Origin: Methylobacteriaceae bacterium
GTDB taxonomy: Bacteria > Pseudomonadota > Alphaproteobacteria > Rhizobiales > Beijerinckiaceae
Reading direction: 5' to 3'
DNA length: 37,324 bases
Assembly: GCA_020638135.1 (NCBI GenBank)
Contig: JACKJE010000026.1
Location: 1 to 37,324 of the forward strand
Both the position numbers and the translations under genes were made by a program. Position 1 is the stretch's first letter. Each line of letters starts with the position of its first letter. Of this stretch, positions 7,673 through 15,882 are shown one piece after another. The notes under the pieces are model-generated. The model was not told the origin of the DNA. It searched no databases and was given only the letters and a program-made list of their open reading frames with translations.

Positions 7673-8788
7673 TCACGGCCGCGCGGCGGCGGTCGCGGAA
7701 TCGCCGCCCGGGCGGCGCACCAGCCAGCCCTGCGCGAGGGACGTCAGAGGCTTTTCGATCCAGCGATAGATGGCGAGCGCCAACGCGATGGAGGCGAGCG
7801 TCGCGACGATGACGAGCGGCCAGAAGCCGAAGCGTTCGAAATGGCCCGCGAGCCAGAGCTTGCGCAGGACGATGATCGCGAGCGGATGGAAGAGGTAGAG
7901 CGCATAGGAGGCGTCGCCGACCGCCGCCGCAAAGCGCATGGCGGGCGTGGCCTTTGCCGATTGATTGCGCAGGACGATGGCCGCGAAGATCGCCGCCATC
8001 GGGGCGCCCCAGGAGAACAGGCGCAGGAAGCCGTTGGGATCGAGCGCGTCGAAGCCTTCGGCGGCCGAATGCATGGGATCGGAGGCGAGAACGGCAAGCG
8101 CCGGGAGAGCGAGGGCGAGCGCCGCAATCCCCGGGAGACGCAGGCCGTTGCGATGGGCGAGCGCGATCCCCATGCCGAGCGCGAATTCCAGCACGATCGG
8201 ATCGCTCCAGTAGGCGAGCGCGATATTCTGCGGCTCGAAGGCGACATGGGCGAGGACGAGGGCGCCGAGAAAGGCGGCGACGCCGGCTACGGCGCGGGCG
8301 CGCGGCAGCCAGAGGAAGCAGGCGAAGACGAGATAGAAGAACATCTCGTATTCGAGCGTCCAGCCGAGCGAATGGATGGGGCGCGGCGCGCCGTCGATCC
8401 CGCGCGGCCAGGGCAGAAAGGCGAAGGACGAGACGATCTCGCCGAGCGATGGGAAGAGCTGCTTGCCGACCGCCGCGCCGCGCAGGACAGCGACGAGGAA
8501 GATGGCGGTCGCCAGCCAGTAGAGCGGTACGATGCGGGCGATGCGGCGGCTCATGAACTGCGTCGCGCCCCCTGGGGCGGCGAACATCTTCTGCGACGAG
8601 AAGACCATGACGAAGCCGGAGACGACGAAGAACAGGTCGACGCCGGCGGCCCAGGGCAGGGCGAAGAAGCGCTCGAACGGCGCGCCGATGTCGGCGGCGG
8701 TGCGGCCGGCGTCGTTCTGGGCGTGGTGGAACACGACCATGATCGCGGCGAGCGCGCGAAGCGCCTGTATCGAGAGGAGATGCTGCAT
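7673..8788 (-). CDS. Acyltransferase 3 family membrane protein (OafA/ExoZ-like)
   Basis: 371 residues with about ten hydrophobic segments. The N-terminus LLSIQALRALAAIMVVFHH holds the R-x-x-A and catalytic His signatures of acyltransferase 3 proteins; FFVVSGFVM, SRRIARIVPLYWL and LGWTLEYEMFFYLVFA follow in the expected order. The family transfers O-acetyl, succinyl or other acyl groups to polysaccharides, LPS or lipids at the inner membrane. The C-terminal helix ends in IYRWIEKPL, also typical. The start at 8788 is favoured because the longer frame in another phase is only its shadow. No polysaccharide genes lie next to it, so the acceptor is unknown. Confidence 0.92.
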   Translation of the reverse strand: MQHLLSIQALRALAAIMVVFHHAQNDAGRTAADIGAPFERFFALPWAAGVDLFFVVSGFVMVFSSQKMFAAPGGATQFMSRRIARIVPLYWLATAIFLVAVLRGAAVGKQLFPSLGEIVSSFAFLPWPRGIDGAPRPIHSLGWTLEYEMFFYLVFACFLWLPRARAVAGVAAFLGALVLAHVAFEPQNIALAYWSDPIVLEFALGMGIALAHRNGLRLPGIAALALALPALAVLASDPMHSAAEGFDALDPNGFLRLFSWGAPMAAIFAAIVLRNQSAKATPAMRFAAAVGDASYALYLFHPLAIIVLRKLWLAGHFERFGFWPLVIVATLASIALALAIYRWIEKPLTSLAQGWLVRRPGGDSATAAARP

Positions 8789-8818
8789 CGGTTTCCGTTC
8801 GAGGAAACCAGAGTGCGC

Positions 8819-9487
8819 TTAACGCCGCTTTACCGGCGCATCGAGGAGGGCCCGGGCGTGGGCGAAGACGGCGCGGAACATGTCCGGGGTCAGCACCCGC
8901 GTGTTCGTGTTGTAGCGGGAGCAATGATAGCTATCGAGCAGGACGACAGGACCGTTCGGGCCCGTCAGATCGAATTCCGCGCCATGGGCGAAGGGAAAGG
9001 CCGCGAGCCGGCCGCCCACCGCCCGCACCACGCTCTCGTGCGCGACGCGGCCGAGCGCCACGATGGCGCCGAGGTTCGGCATTTCGGCCATGGCCGTGGC
9101 GAGAAAGGGCCGGCACTGCGCCATTTCGGCCGGCAGCGGCTTGTTCTGCGGCGGCACGCAGCGCACGGCGTTGATGATGGCGGCGTCGACCAGCTCGAGC
9201 CCGTCATCGGGCCGCGCGGCGTATTTTCCGCGCGCGAAACCGAATTCACCGAGCGTGGCGTACAGCAGGTCGCCCGCGTAATCGCCGGTAAATGGACGGC
9301 CGGTGCGGTTGGCCCCTTGCAGGCCCGGTGCGAGGCCGACGATCAGCAGCCGCGCCTCGGGCGCGCCGAACGGCGGCACGGGCGCGTTGAACCAGTCGGG
9401 CGCGCGCTCCCGCGCCTGCCGGCGATAATCGACGAGACGTTCGCAGCGTGGACAGTCGCGCTGCGGGCAGGCCTGGCGGGAAAACAA
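8819..9487 (-). CDS. Uracil-DNA glycosylase family 5 (UDGb)
   Basis: About 222 residues from a TTG at 9487. The N-terminal CPQRDCPRCERL together with a later Cys in NAVRCVPPQNKP fits the iron-sulfur cluster ligands of UDG families 4 and 5. The active-site motif GLAPGLQGANRTGRPFTGD lacks the Asp or Glu of families 1 and 4, and the second motif is DSYHCSRYNTNTRVLT rather than HPSP; both are typical of UDGb, which removes uracil and other deaminated bases. The start codon overlaps the context of the NYN gene stop (TGATTTG), suggesting translational coupling. The frame continues upstream inside the NYN gene, so a longer form cannot be excluded but has no family-like sequence. Confidence 0.88.
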   Translation of the reverse strand: MFSRQACPQRDCPRCERLVDYRRQARERAPDWFNAPVPPFGAPEARLLIVGLAPGLQGANRTGRPFTGDYAGDLLYATLGEFGFARGKYAARPDDGLELVDAAIINAVRCVPPQNKPLPAEMAQCRPFLATAMAEMPNLGAIVALGRVAHESVVRAVGGRLAAFPFAHGAEFDLTGPNGPVVLLDSYHCSRYNTNTRVLTPDMFRAVFAHARALLDAPVKRR

Positions 9488-9488
9488 A

Positions 9489-10097
9489 TCAGGCGTTGTG
9501 GTCGTCGAAGCCGCCGCCGGCCGCAGCCGTCTGACGGCGGTCCTGATAGCGTTGCATCCGCTCCATACGCTCGCCCGGGTCGCGGCCGATCTTGGAGACG
9601 AGTTGGACGATGTCGACGAATTCGTCGGCCTGACGGCGCAATTCGTCGGCAACCATCGGCGGCTGGGTCGTGATGGTGGAGACCACCGACACGCGCACGC
9701 CCTTGCGCTGGATCGCCTCGACCAGCGAACGGAAGTCGCCGTCGCCGGAGAAGAGCACGATATGGTCGAGGTGCTCGGCCATCTCCATCGCGTCGACCGC
9801 GAGTTCGATGTCCATGTTGCCCTTGACCTTGCGGCGGCCCGTCGAGTCCACGAATTCCTTCGTGGGCTTGGTGATGACCGTATAGCCGTTGTAATCGAGC
9901 CAGTCGATCAGCGGCCGGATGGCGGAATATTCCTGATCCTCGACCAGCGCCGTGTAATAGAAGGCGCGCACAAGCCGGCCTTTCGACTGAAACTCCTTCA
10001 GGAGCCGCTTGTAGTCGATGTCGAAATTGAGCGCCTTCGCAGTTGCGTAGAGATTTGCTCCGTCGATGAATAGAGCAATACGTTCTTGTTCGGCCAT
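9489..10097 (-). CDS. NYN-domain protein (LabA/DUF88-like putative RNase)
   Basis: 202 residues from the ATG at 10097; an open frame reaches 10196 but that extension is not family-like. The N-terminus ERIALFIDGANLYATAK and the later DIELAVDAMEMAEHLDHIVLFSGDGDF carry the acidic residues of the NYN/PIN-like metal-dependent nuclease fold. The rest contains GVRVSVVST and a helix-rich tail ending in a Gln/Arg and Gly-rich segment. In Hyphomicrobiales this gene commonly stands opposite rpoZ, as here. Its C-terminus abuts the UDGb start, giving a two-gene nuclease/glycosylase unit. The RNA target is unknown. Confidence 0.9.
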   Translation of the reverse strand: MAEQERIALFIDGANLYATAKALNFDIDYKRLLKEFQSKGRLVRAFYYTALVEDQEYSAIRPLIDWLDYNGYTVITKPTKEFVDSTGRRKVKGNMDIELAVDAMEMAEHLDHIVLFSGDGDFRSLVEAIQRKGVRVSVVSTITTQPPMVADELRRQADEFVDIVQLVSKIGRDPGERMERMQRYQDRRQTAAAGGGFDDHNA

Positions 10098-10477
10098 CTT
10101 GGTTCTATCGCTCCAATCGGCGGCGCATGGCGCAGGCGTCGCCGGTTCTCGTGAGATTTCGTCGTTCGCTCCGGGGCTGAACGACGACCTGCCCAATGGG
10201 GGCGCCCGAAAATCGGATCATTTGCGCCCCGTCTGCCAAAAATCGTGCTTCCTAGCTTCGCCGTCAAGGGACTTGACCGGGGGGAATCATCTTTCTTGTT
10301 GAAATAAAAGACAATTTTTTGTTTACGTGTTATGCGGAATTCGGTGGTCTGGCAGTCATCGTTGAATCATAACGGTTTTTACCATCCGCCGGGGCGCTGC
10401 GCGACGCTTGCGGCCCGCCCCGGCAGGGTGTATGCAACCGCTCCTTCCGAATTCAAGATTCCAGGAGACGACCCCGC
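10098..10477. other. Intergenic region between the NYN gene and rpoZ
   Basis: A 380-base divergent spacer with no convincing gene. It must hold promoters for both directions. The stretch 10290-10330 is markedly AT-rich (TTGTTGAAATAAAAG and a T run) against a GC-rich background. TTGACC at 10273-10278 resembles a -35 box, but no well-spaced -10 box is evident, so no promoter is called. Small open frames crossing it show no family resemblance. Confidence 0.5.
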
Positions 10478-10867
10478 ATGGCGCGCGTCACGGTCGAAGA
10501 TTGCATCGAAAAGGTCGAGAACAGATTCGATCTCGTCCTCCTGTCCGCGCATCGCGCGCGCATGATCTCGTCGGGTCAGCCGATCACGGTCGACCGCGAC
10601 AACGACAAGAATCCGGTCGTCGCCTTGCGCGAGATCGCCGACGGCACGCTGACGCCGGCCGATCTCGAAGAGGATTTCATCCACTCGCTGCAGAAGCATG
10701 TCGAGGTCGACGAACCCGAGGCAGAGGCCGTCCCGGCGCTGATGAGTTCGGAAACCCCGGCGGACGCGTCCGGCGACGTGCAATTCGACCGCATGACCGA
10801 AGAGGACCTGCTGCGCGGTCTCGAGGGCCTCGTGCCGCCGGCCGCCAGCGACGACGACGGCGACTGA
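10478..10867 (+). CDS. rpoZ: RNA polymerase omega subunit
   Basis: 129 residues. The N-terminal half, MARVTVEDCIEKVENRFDLV, LLSAHRARMISSG and NPVVALREIADG, is the conserved omega fold that clamps the beta-prime C-terminus. In proteobacteria omega also contributes to ppGpp binding. The acidic C-terminal extension (from about residue 75, ending SDDDGD) is longer than in E. coli and usual for alphaproteobacteria. AGGAGACGACCCCGC gives a good ribosome site. It precedes rsh by 84 bases, the classic rpoZ-spoT-like pairing. Confidence 0.97.
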   Translation: MARVTVEDCIEKVENRFDLVLLSAHRARMISSGQPITVDRDNDKNPVVALREIADGTLTPADLEEDFIHSLQKHVEVDEPEAEAVPALMSSETPADASGDVQFDRMTEEDLLRGLEGLVPPAASDDDGD

Positions 10868-10951
10868 TCCTTCTCAGTCGAACGCCGCGCTTGTCACGGC
10901 CCCGCTCGGGCCCGATATTGCGGCGCGGGCGGTGAGCGGGGTTTCCTTCGT

Positions 10952-13150
10952 ATGATGCGGCAGTATGAACTCGTCGAGCGCGTTCGGAGATACAACCCGA
11001 ATGCGGACGAGGACCTGCTGAATCGCGCCTATGTGTATGCGATGAAGGCGCATGGCGCGCAGACGCGCGCCTCCGGCGATCCCTATTTCTCGCATCCGCT
11101 CGAGGTCGCGGCGATTCTCACCGACCTCGGGCTCGACGACGCCACCATCGTCGCCGCCGTCCTGCATGACACGATCGAGGACACGGCGGCCACGCGCGAG
11201 GAGATCGAGCGCCTGTTCGGCGCGGAAATCGCGCGGCTCGTCGACGGCCTCACCAAGATCAAGAAGCTCGATCTCGTCTCCAAGCGGGCCGAGCAGGCCG
11301 AGAATTTCCGCAAGCTGCTGCTGGCCATCGCCGACGACGTGCGCGTGCTGCTGGTCAAGCTCGCCGACCGCCTGCACAATATGCGCACGCTGCATTTCGT
11401 GCCGCCGGGCAAGCGCGAGCGGATCGCGCAGGAGACGCTCGACATCTATGCGCCGCTGGCCGGCCGCATGGGCATGCAGACGGTGCGCGACGAACTCGAG
11501 GCGCTGGCTTTCAGCCATCTGATGCCGGAGGCGTTCGAGACGATCAGCCATCGGCTGAACGAATTGCACGCCAAGAACGGGCCGATCATCCGCCGCATCG
11601 AGCAGGAATTGCAGCAGGAACTGCAATTGCGCGGCATCGATGCGGAGGTGAAGGGCCGCCGCAAGGCGCCTTACTCCGTCTGGAGCAAGATGGAGCGCAA
11701 GTCGATCGGCTTCGAGCAATTGTCCGACATCTATGGCTTTCGCATCATCGTCGCCAATGTCGAGGATTGCTATCGCGTGCTCGGCGTCGTGCACACGAAA
11801 TGGCCGACCGTGCCGGGGCGATTCAAGGATTACATCTCGACGCCCAAGCAGAACGACTATCGCTCGCTGCATACGACAGTGGTGGGGCCGGGCCACCAGC
11901 GCGTGGAACTGCAGATACGTTCGCGCGAGATGAACGAGATCGCGCGGCTCGGCATCGCCGCGCATGCGCTCTACAAAGACTCGCACGCCGCCGACAAGGA
12001 GGCGCTGAGCCACGAGAGCGGCGCATACCGCTGGTTGCAGCGTACGCTCGAACTTCTCGCGGAAGGCGACAGCCCGGAGGAATTCCTCGAACACACCAAG
12101 CTCGAACTCTTCCACGACCAGGTCTTCTGCTTCACGCCGAAGGGCCGCCTGATCGCGCTGCCGCGTGGCGCGACGCCGGTCGATTTCGCCTATGCCGTGC
12201 ACACGGACGTCGGCAATACGGCGGTCGGCGCGAAGATCAACGGACGAATCGCGCCGCTGCTGTCGGAATTGCAGAACGGCGACGAGGTCGAGATCGTGCG
12301 CGCGGAGGCGCAGACGCCGCCGGCCGCCTGGGAGGCGCTGGCGCGCACCGGCAAGGCGCGCTCGGCGATCCGCCGCGCCACCAAGGACGCCGCGCGCGCG
12401 CAATATGCCGGGCTCGGCCGCCAGATCGTGACGCGCGCTTTCGAGCGCGCGGGCAAACCCTTCACCGACGAAGCGCTGAAAGCCGTGCTGTCGCGTCTTG
12501 CTCGGCCGAGTGTCGACGATGTGTTTGTCGCGGTCGGCCGCGGCGAGATGTTTTCGGGCGATGTCGTGAAGGCGCTGCATCCCGAGTTCAAGGAGGAGCG
12601 CAAGGTCGCGCCAGCCGTCGACAAGAAGGAATCGGGCTGGTTCAACTTCAAGAACGTGTCAAAGCTGATGTTCCGCGCGCCGGGCGGCGATCCGAGCAAG
12701 GCTGTGCCGATCCGCGGTCTGCGCGGCGATCTGCCGGTGCGTTTCGCGCCAAACGGCGGCGCCGTGCCGGGCGACCGCATCGTCGGCATCGTGAGCCCCG
12801 GCGAGGGCATCACGATCTATCCGATCCAGTCGCCGGCCCTGTCGGCCTTCGACAATGAGCCTGAGCGCTGGATCGACGTGCGTTGGGATCTCGAGGAATT
12901 CGGACGCGACAAGTTCCCGGCGCAGATCAAGGTGACGGCGATTAACGAGCCGGGCGCGCTCGGCGCCATCGCCAATGTGATCGGCGACGCCGGCGCCAAT
13001 ATCGCCAATATCGCCTTTCAGGAGCATTCGCCCGATTTCCGCGACGTGCTGCTCGACGTCGAGGTCAACGATCTCAAGCATCTGACCGGCATCATGTCAC
13101 AACTCAAAGCCAAGCCCGTGGTCAGCAAGGTGGAGCGGATCAACGGATGA
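10952..13150 (+). CDS. rsh: Bifunctional (p)ppGpp synthetase/hydrolase (RelA/SpoT homologue)
   Basis: 732 residues with all long-RSH domains. The hydrolase HD domain shows HDTIED (His72-Asp73) and ADRLHNMRTL, so hydrolysis should be active. The synthetase domain shows YGFRIIV, RFKDYISTPKQNDYRSLHT and ELQIRSREMNEIA. A TGS domain follows (FCFTPKGRLIALPRGATPVDFAYAVHTDVG), then a helical/RIS region and a C-terminal ACT domain (ITAINEPGALGAIANVIGD-like, beginning VTAINEPG). It makes and destroys the starvation alarmone. Met1 at 10952 and Met2 at 10955 are equally possible starts. Its stop overlaps the pdxJ start by four bases, so pdxJ is probably translationally coupled. Confidence 0.97.
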   Translation: MMRQYELVERVRRYNPNADEDLLNRAYVYAMKAHGAQTRASGDPYFSHPLEVAAILTDLGLDDATIVAAVLHDTIEDTAATREEIERLFGAEIARLVDGLTKIKKLDLVSKRAEQAENFRKLLLAIADDVRVLLVKLADRLHNMRTLHFVPPGKRERIAQETLDIYAPLAGRMGMQTVRDELEALAFSHLMPEAFETISHRLNELHAKNGPIIRRIEQELQQELQLRGIDAEVKGRRKAPYSVWSKMERKSIGFEQLSDIYGFRIIVANVEDCYRVLGVVHTKWPTVPGRFKDYISTPKQNDYRSLHTTVVGPGHQRVELQIRSREMNEIARLGIAAHALYKDSHAADKEALSHESGAYRWLQRTLELLAEGDSPEEFLEHTKLELFHDQVFCFTPKGRLIALPRGATPVDFAYAVHTDVGNTAVGAKINGRIAPLLSELQNGDEVEIVRAEAQTPPAAWEALARTGKARSAIRRATKDAARAQYAGLGRQIVTRAFERAGKPFTDEALKAVLSRLARPSVDDVFVAVGRGEMFSGDVVKALHPEFKEERKVAPAVDKKESGWFNFKNVSKLMFRAPGGDPSKAVPIRGLRGDLPVRFAPNGGAVPGDRIVGIVSPGEGITIYPIQSPALSAFDNEPERWIDVRWDLEEFGRDKFPAQIKVTAINEPGALGAIANVIGDAGANIANIAFQEHSPDFRDVLLDVEVNDLKHLTGIMSQLKAKPVVSKVERING

Positions 13151-13902
13151 CGACGCTTAGACTGGGCGTGAACATCGATCACGTCGCGACCGTCCGCAAC
13201 GCGCGCGGCGGCGCGCGGCCCGATCCGGTGCGCGCCGCGCTCGTGGCGATAGAGGCCGGCGCAGACGGCATTACCGCGCATCTGCGCGAAGACCGTCGCC
13301 ATATCCGCGACGACGACATGAAGCGGCTGAAGGCGTCGATTTCAAAGCCGCTCAATTTCGAGATGGCGGCGACCGAGCAGATGCTCGACATTGCGCTGTC
13401 GGTGGCGCCGCACGCCTGCTGCCTCGTGCCGGAGAAGCGCACGGAGCGTACGACCGAGGGCGGGCTCGATGTCGTCGGCGGGTTCGGCCACCTCAAGCCG
13501 TTCGTCGCCGAGCTCGGCCGGGCCGGCGTGCGCGTCTCGCTGTTCATCGAACCTGAAACGGAAGCGCTCGAAGCGGCGGTCGCGCTCGGCGCGCCGGTCG
13601 TCGAATTGCATACCGGCGCCTGGTGCCATGCGCTCGAGAACGGCGAGCAGGCGCGCGGCGCCGCCGAATTCGCGCGGCTCAGCGCCGCCGCGCGCAAGGC
13701 GGCCGAGCTCGGGCTCGAATGCCATGCCGGCCATGGCCTCGACTTTGATACGGCGCGGCTTATCGCTGGCTTTCCGGAGATCGTCGAGCTCAATATCGGC
13801 CATTTCCTGATCGGCGAGGCCATTTTTGTCGGGCTTGCCGAATCGGTGCGTATGATGCGCAAAGCCATGGACGAAGGACGGGCGGCGGCAGGGGACGCAT
13901 GA
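13147..13902 (+). CDS. pdxJ: Pyridoxine 5'-phosphate synthase
   Basis: 251 residues, the family's usual length. PdxJ condenses 1-deoxy-xylulose 5-phosphate with 3-amino-2-oxopropyl phosphate to form pyridoxine 5-phosphate. Visible signatures are LRLGVNIDHVATVRNARGG at the N-terminus, GADGITAHLREDRRHI, CLVPEKRTERTTEGGLDV and the C-terminal ELNIGHFLIGEAIFVGL of the TIM barrel. It overlaps rsh by ATGA and acpS by ATGA, so the three genes are tightly coupled. pdxJ-acpS adjacency is conserved widely in proteobacteria. Confidence 0.97.
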   Translation: MTTLRLGVNIDHVATVRNARGGARPDPVRAALVAIEAGADGITAHLREDRRHIRDDDMKRLKASISKPLNFEMAATEQMLDIALSVAPHACCLVPEKRTERTTEGGLDVVGGFGHLKPFVAELGRAGVRVSLFIEPETEALEAAVALGAPVVELHTGAWCHALENGEQARGAAEFARLSAAARKAAELGLECHAGHGLDFDTARLIAGFPEIVELNIGHFLIGEAIFVGLAESVRMMRKAMDEGRAAAGDA

Positions 13903-14315
13903 TTATCGGTTTTGGCAGCGATCTCTGCGACATCAGGCGGATCGAGGAGGCGCTGACGCGCCATGCCGGCCGATTCGAGACACGCTGCTTCACCGATGTC
14001 GAACGCAAGAAGTCTGATGCGCGGGCGAGCCGGGCCGCCTCCTACGCCAAGCGTTTCGCGGCCAAGGAGGCCTGTTCCAAGGCGCTCGGCACCGGAATCC
14101 GGCGCGGCGTGCACTGGATCGACATGGGCGTCGTCAATTTGCCATCAGGCCGTCCGACGATGGCGCTCACGCGGGGCGCGGCGGCGCGGCTCGCCGAGAT
14201 CACGCCGCCCGGCTGCGAGGCGCGGGTGCATCTGACGATTTCGGACGAGTTTCCGCTGGCCTATGCGCAGGTCATCATCGAGGCGCTGCCGATCGCCGAG
14301 GCCGGCGGCGCATGA
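13899..14315 (+). CDS. acpS: Holo-[acyl-carrier-protein] synthase
   Basis: 138 residues, AcpS-type phosphopantetheinyl transferase. It moves the 4'-phosphopantetheine arm of CoA to apo-ACP, essential for fatty-acid synthesis. MIIGFGSDLCDIRRIEEAL holds the Mg-binding Asp8, and RFAAKEACSKALGTG holds the second acidic ligand. The C-terminal segment VHLTISDEFPLAYAQVIIE is also typical. The four-base overlap with pdxJ sets the start. A 77-base spacer with GC-rich complementarity separates it from lepB. Confidence 0.96.
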   Translation: MIIGFGSDLCDIRRIEEALTRHAGRFETRCFTDVERKKSDARASRAASYAKRFAAKEACSKALGTGIRRGVHWIDMGVVNLPSGRPTMALTRGAAARLAEITPPGCEARVHLTISDEFPLAYAQVIIEALPIAEAGGA

Positions 14316-14392
14316 CGGGGCGCCCCGCCCGTGCTAGGAGGGGCGGCCCGCAGCCGGCCTCAGGGCCGGCGCAGTCCAAGGGAACAAGCTAG

Positions 14393-15184
14393 ATGAGCGA
14401 GCCGCTCGGTCTCGACGCCGACAAGACGAATTCGCAGAAGCACGCCGAGGGCGGGCTCGGCGAGACGATCAAGGTCGTCATCCAGGCGCTGGCGATCGCG
14501 CTGGTCGTGCGCACGCTGCTGTTCCAGCCCTTCAACATTCCCTCGGGCTCGATGATCCCGACTTTGCTGATCGGCGACTTCCTGTTCGTCTCGAAATATT
14601 CCTACGGCTATTCGCGCTATTCGATCCCGTTCAGCCCGGACGTGTTCTCCGGCCGCATTCTGGCGTCGAAGCCTAAGCGCGGCGACGTCGTCGTGTTCAA
14701 GCTGCCGCGCGACACGTCGAGCGACTACATCAAGCGCGTGATCGGTCTGCCTGGCGACAAGATCCAGATGATCGAGGGACGTCTTCACATCAACGGCCAT
14801 GTCGTGCCGCGCGAGGTGATCGCCAAGGTGCGCACCGAGGACCGCTTCGGCCGCCTGACGGAAGTGCCGACCTACAAGGAGACGCTGCCCGGCGGCGTCA
14901 GCCACACGATCATCGAGATTGAGGGCGACACCGGCTTCAACGACAATACCGGCGTCTTCGAAGTGCCGGCCGACCATTATTTCATGATGGGCGACAACCG
15001 CGACAATTCGACGGATTCCCGCGTGCCGCCGGAGCAGGGCGGCGTCGGCTTCGTGCCGTCGCAGAATCTCGTCGGCCGCGCCGAAATGATCTTCTTCTCG
15101 GTCAAGGACGGCGCGCAGGCCTGGGAATTCTGGCGCTGGCCGTGGACAGTGCGATTCTCGCGGCTGTTCCAACCGGTGCGCTGA
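14393..15184 (+). CDS. lepB: Signal peptidase I
   Basis: 263 residues. One N-terminal membrane segment (about residues 27-45, VVIQALAIALVVRTLLF) anchors the enzyme, which cleaves export signals at the periplasmic face. The catalytic Ser is Ser53 in PSGSMIPTL and the catalytic Lys is Lys114 in DYIKRVIGLPGD. The conserved box MMGDNRDNSTDSR lies near residue 200. The lepB-rnc-era order is a classic bacterial operon. The lepB stop and rnc start share one base (TGATG). Confidence 0.97.
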   Translation: MSEPLGLDADKTNSQKHAEGGLGETIKVVIQALAIALVVRTLLFQPFNIPSGSMIPTLLIGDFLFVSKYSYGYSRYSIPFSPDVFSGRILASKPKRGDVVVFKLPRDTSSDYIKRVIGLPGDKIQMIEGRLHINGHVVPREVIAKVRTEDRFGRLTEVPTYKETLPGGVSHTIIEIEGDTGFNDNTGVFEVPADHYFMMGDNRDNSTDSRVPPEQGGVGFVPSQNLVGRAEMIFFSVKDGAQAWEFWRWPWTVRFSRLFQPVR

Positions 15185-15882
15185 TGCCGAGGCGTCAGGA
15201 CGCCGATCTCAGCCCTCTCGAGCAGCGGATCGGTATCGTCTTTTCCGAACGCGGCCTGCTGCGTCAGGCGCTGACTCATGTGAGCGCCTGCACGAAGCGC
15301 GCCGACAGCTACCAGCGCCTCGAATTTCTCGGCGACCGCGTGCTCGGCCTCGCCATCGCCGACCTGCTGTTCGAGACCTTTCCGGATGCGGCCGAAGGGG
15401 AATTGTCGCGCCGGCTCGCCGAACTGGTGCGACGCGAGACGTGTGCGGAAGTCGCGGCGGAATGGGGCGTCGCGCCCTTCATCATCCTGGGCGGCGGCGA
15501 AGCGCAGTCGGGCGGCGCGCACAAGGCGGCGATCCTCGGCGACATCTGCGAATCCATCATCGGCGCGGTATTCGTCGACGCCGGCTTCGCCGCCGCGCAG
15601 CGGCTGGTCCGCGACAGTTTCGCGGCGCGGCTTGATCAGGCGAGCGCCTCGCTGCGCGATCCCAAGAGCGCGCTGCAGGAATGGGCGCAGGGGCGCGGGC
15701 TGGCGACGCCGGTCTATCGCCTCGACGGGCAGACCGGCCCCGATCACGCGCCGCGGTTCCTGATCTCGGCGACGATCGAAGGCTTTGCGGATGCGCAGGG
15801 CGAGGGATCGTCGAAACGTCACGCCGAACAGGCGGCGGCCGAAGCCTTTCTGGCGCGCGAAAAAATCGGAGGGGCGGCATGA
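15184..15882 (+). CDS. rnc: Ribonuclease III
   Basis: 232 residues. The enzyme cuts double-stranded RNA and matures rRNA. The RNase III signature QRLEFLGDRVLGLAIADLLF occurs near residue 40, and the second acidic site is GDICESIIGAVFVDAG. A double-stranded RNA-binding domain forms the C-terminus (DPKSALQEWAQGRGL ... GEGSSKRHAEQAAAEAFL). The ATG at 15184 overlaps the lepB stop and is preferred over an in-frame ATG at 15142 lying inside lepB. Its own stop overlaps era by four bases. Confidence 0.96.
   Translation: MPRRQDADLSPLEQRIGIVFSERGLLRQALTHVSACTKRADSYQRLEFLGDRVLGLAIADLLFETFPDAAEGELSRRLAELVRRETCAEVAAEWGVAPFIILGGGEAQSGGAHKAAILGDICESIIGAVFVDAGFAAAQRLVRDSFAARLDQASASLRDPKSALQEWAQGRGLATPVYRLDGQTGPDHAPRFLISATIEGFADAQGEGSSKRHAEQAAAEAFLAREKIGGAA

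Noticed and set aside
7841..9673. 610-codon plus-strand frame opposite the acyltransferase and UDG genes
   Set aside because: It spans two clear genes on the other strand and has only charged repetitive sequence.
10266..10340. Sigma-70 promoter for rpoZ from TTGACC and the AT-rich stretch
   Set aside because: No acceptable -10 box at 16-18 bases spacing was found, so only the composition is reported.
10874..12580. 568-codon minus-strand frame opposite rsh
   Set aside because: rsh has all domains and motifs; the antisense product has none.
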